NCBI RefSeq assembly: GCF_046630445.1
Contig: NC_092333.1
Location: 2,442,001 to 2,506,000, forward strand
Origin: Rutidosis leptorrhynchoides
Lineage: Eukaryota; Streptophyta; Magnoliopsida; Asterales; Asteraceae
DNA: 64,000 bases
Direction: 5' to 3'
This document shows, in pieces, positions 61,750 to 64,000 of this stretch. A program made the translations under genes and the position numbers. Numbering within the stretch: the first letter of the stretch is position 1; every line of letters begins with the position of its first letter. The notes below the pieces were generated by a model, which worked only from the letters and a program-made list of their open reading frames with translations, was not told the origin of the DNA and ran no database searches.

Positions 61750-64000
61750 TGATGCCCTAAACTCGTACCTGAATTTTTTTTCCTTTAAAAACTGCTGTTA
61801 GTCGCGGCGCGACAAAGAGGGGCGTGGCGCGACCGACTGGGTATCTGATGATCAGTCCAACCCCATAATCTGTTACCAAATACAAGTGAGGGCGTGGCGC
61901 GGCCATAAGGACCCGCGGCGCGGCTCTATGCTGTGACTGATGCCGGATTTTGACAATCTTTAATAATCCCATTTCAAACATTACACAACATCATTCATCA
62001 ACTTTTCTAAACATGATACATTATCAATCTTGTATCCACATAAACTAACGCATTTGAACATCATAACAAAACGTAAAAACCACTTGGTCGCGCACGACCC
62101 GTTCCACAATCAAACATATAGTTTTGGCCCATTTCGACTTATATATTAAACCTGACCCATTTCGACTCATTCCATTATCTATCATACTTCATTTGAACAT
62201 ACTTAAACCTTTCATCAAAATTATTACAAAATCTTTGACTACTTGTTTACTCCAAAACGTTTAACGGACTTCAACTCAAGACGTTAATACATGCATTTAT
62301 CCAAAAGCATAATTCAATAGAAACTTACTTGATTTAACCCCATTTTCTTCAATTTCCTCACATTCTCTTTACCTTTCTAACACTTGTTACATATCAATTC
62401 GAGAACTTGCTATTTATGTACTCCTTCCTTTAATCACTACTTCATGCAAGTCCACTTTACAATCTTGTACCGCTTTCCAAGAACCTACAACATGTCAACA
62501 AATAATAGAAGTAAGCTTTAAGCTTAGTGAGTAACATAGAGTGTATAAAATGACTAATGGTAAACGTGTCTATTCTTTAAGTCATATTAATTTTCATAAC
62601 GTCACACTTGCGTGGTAGCAATTCTTATTTTTAAGAATGGTGCATTCTTTCTTCGTGACCCATACTCCATGCCGCATCATTACATGACGTAATTAAGACA
62701 TTAACATATCACATATTTACAACAAAGTAATTTTCTTAAGGGAAATATTCACAATAATAATAAATCATCATTCAAATAATACTTACCTTTCTTACTTGTC
62801 ATGGACAAGTGTACCACCACTTACCAAATTTTAGTCCTCATGATCGGCTTATACTAGCGGGGATTCCGTCTTCATTGGTTCATCACAAACTCATGTTTCA
62901 TCACTCTACTCGGACCTTTTTTTTTCATTAAAATACTTGAAGACTTCTTTAACATTTTAAACTTTTATTAGCAACTTAACAAATCAACATTATAATAACA
63001 TCTCCCATAATCATCACTATCTTGTCGTTAACAATCGTGACATAAACTAACGAGATTATCTTTATCAAATTATCACCTTATTAATTTACAATAAACATTA
63101 TAATTGCTTCGTCAACCATAATATACTCATGAACATAATAAGCTACACATCATAAATTGAATATATAATTAAATCGTTATTAGAACATGAATTTACCTAT
63201 GTACTCACCTTGGCCTCTTTTGAACACTTGGCCGCTTTCCTTCTCTTGATTAGCTCCTAATCACAATGCTAATCACATTAATAACTTACTTAATACATAA
63301 ATCCGCTCATAATGCCATTAGACACCAAAGTGGCTACTAGCTTAATTTTGACCCAATTAAGCTTTTGACCGATTTTGACTCAAGAAAGGAACTTGAACCA
63401 CAACAGTACAAGTGGTAACTCATGTCCAAATAACTCCCTAATAACATGGACACTTACAACATGCCCAAAATTCCAAACAATAATACTTTATGCAAGCTTT
63501 ACACAATTCTACCGTTTGGACAGCCCTACATTCACATCAGATTCTGACCCATTTAAGTTACTTTTCAGAATTTAAAAACCTTTTCATTAGAAAGGACACT
63601 CAAATACCTTTCCGAAAAGTGCTCACACGCCTTAAACAGAGAAACGGTGAGCAAGTTATGACCATTTGAAATCAACACACCGAATCTGTCCAAAATACGA
63701 ATTATGCCCAATTGACACTATATCAACCCAAAATGCACCATAACACCTTTAAGTGATTAAATTCAGGTTATAGACATTAAAAGGACCCTTTTTAACAATT
63801 AAAATCATCATCATCAACATCAACTCTTCTTTGAGGCATTTCATCAAACACCTTACATGCATGCCCCAAAAGAAGCAACACTACAACTTACTTGATGTTT
63901 AACTCACCAAGAACCCTAATTCAACCTCAAGAATGAAATTAAAACATAAAATTCGGATTAATTACTTACTAAAGCATTAAAATTGAAGCCCTAGATAGTT
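61750..64000 (-). mobile_element. Element I: LTR of a minus-strand LTR retrotransposon, right end outside window
   Basis: Begins (plus strand) TGATGCCCTAAACTCG after an A/T run, mirroring the end of F's LTR. The target-side TTTTA (61745-61749) is the expected duplication. CTCACTAAGCTT-like and poly-A-like landmarks follow F's layout. GC-rich patches (GCGGCGCGAC, GGCGTGGCGCG, CGCGGCGCGG) lie at 61800-61925. From 61950 to 64000 I see ordinary AT-rich LTR sequence, no gene and no second LTR. Could be a solo LTR or the 3' LTR of a larger element. Confidence 0.62.

Noticed and set aside
63375-63575. 66-codon frame near the right edge
   Set aside because: No motif, inside LTR-like sequence of element I.

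Overview
This is a plant nuclear window made almost entirely of transposable elements nested inside one another. It is AT-rich, contains no complete host gene, and carries chromovirus (Tekay-type) Gypsy, Copia, LINE and MITE sequences. From remembered resemblance of the Gypsy and Copia proteins I lean towards Asteraceae; that is inference, no search was run.

Layout. The outermost element is a minus-strand LINE (H, 45646-61749). LTR elements have entered it: F at its left, I at its right, and G (48529-60399, target duplication CAACG on both sides) in the middle. Left of F's last 0.2 kb lies D (36696-43715, minus). B, a plus-strand Gypsy element with a decayed pol (11444-14197), sits inside D. 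Inside B are A (1-11443, in pol) and C (17493-36482, minus, in B's 3' LTR, duplication ATTAT). Inside C is E, a very young Copia element (23690-32099, duplication ACGTA). So E lies within C, C within B, B within D, D within F, and F within H. The left ends of A, B, D and F and the right end of I are outside the window.

The main find concerns A, C, D and G. They are related non-autonomous elements with long LTRs (3.1-4.4 kb) and a 3.5-5.4 kb internal region without protease, reverse transcriptase or RNase H. Each carries, in the same order: (1) a mini-gag frame of about 133-148 codons; (2) a motif TTTAACGGGTAGGTA-like that is also found at the 3' LTR junction; (3) a sense-strand fragment closely resembling a host cytoplasmic poly(A)-binding protein (end of one RRM, linker, start of the next); (4) an imperfect hairpin with arms of about 28 bp; and, in the three whose 3' end is visible or inferable, (5) a junction block with the palindrome AAATTTCG-GGA-CGAAATTT. 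B, which had a pol, ends with the same junction block, and G keeps a broken relic of B's pol C-terminus. This suggests the non-autonomous family arose from a B-like chromovirus and is, or was, mobilised by it.

The LTRs of A, C and G share a tRNA-like pol III A/B-box module followed by trinucleotide repeats. All the Gypsy-type LTRs A, B, C, D and G share a promoter-like block around TTTTTGGGCTGAGAATACATG, which is amplified as a 90-bp tandem repeat in A. E is the only element close to intact: its LTRs differ at about three of 1089 positions and its 1343-codon gag-pol frame is broken only by one in-frame stop inside the integrase catalytic triad.
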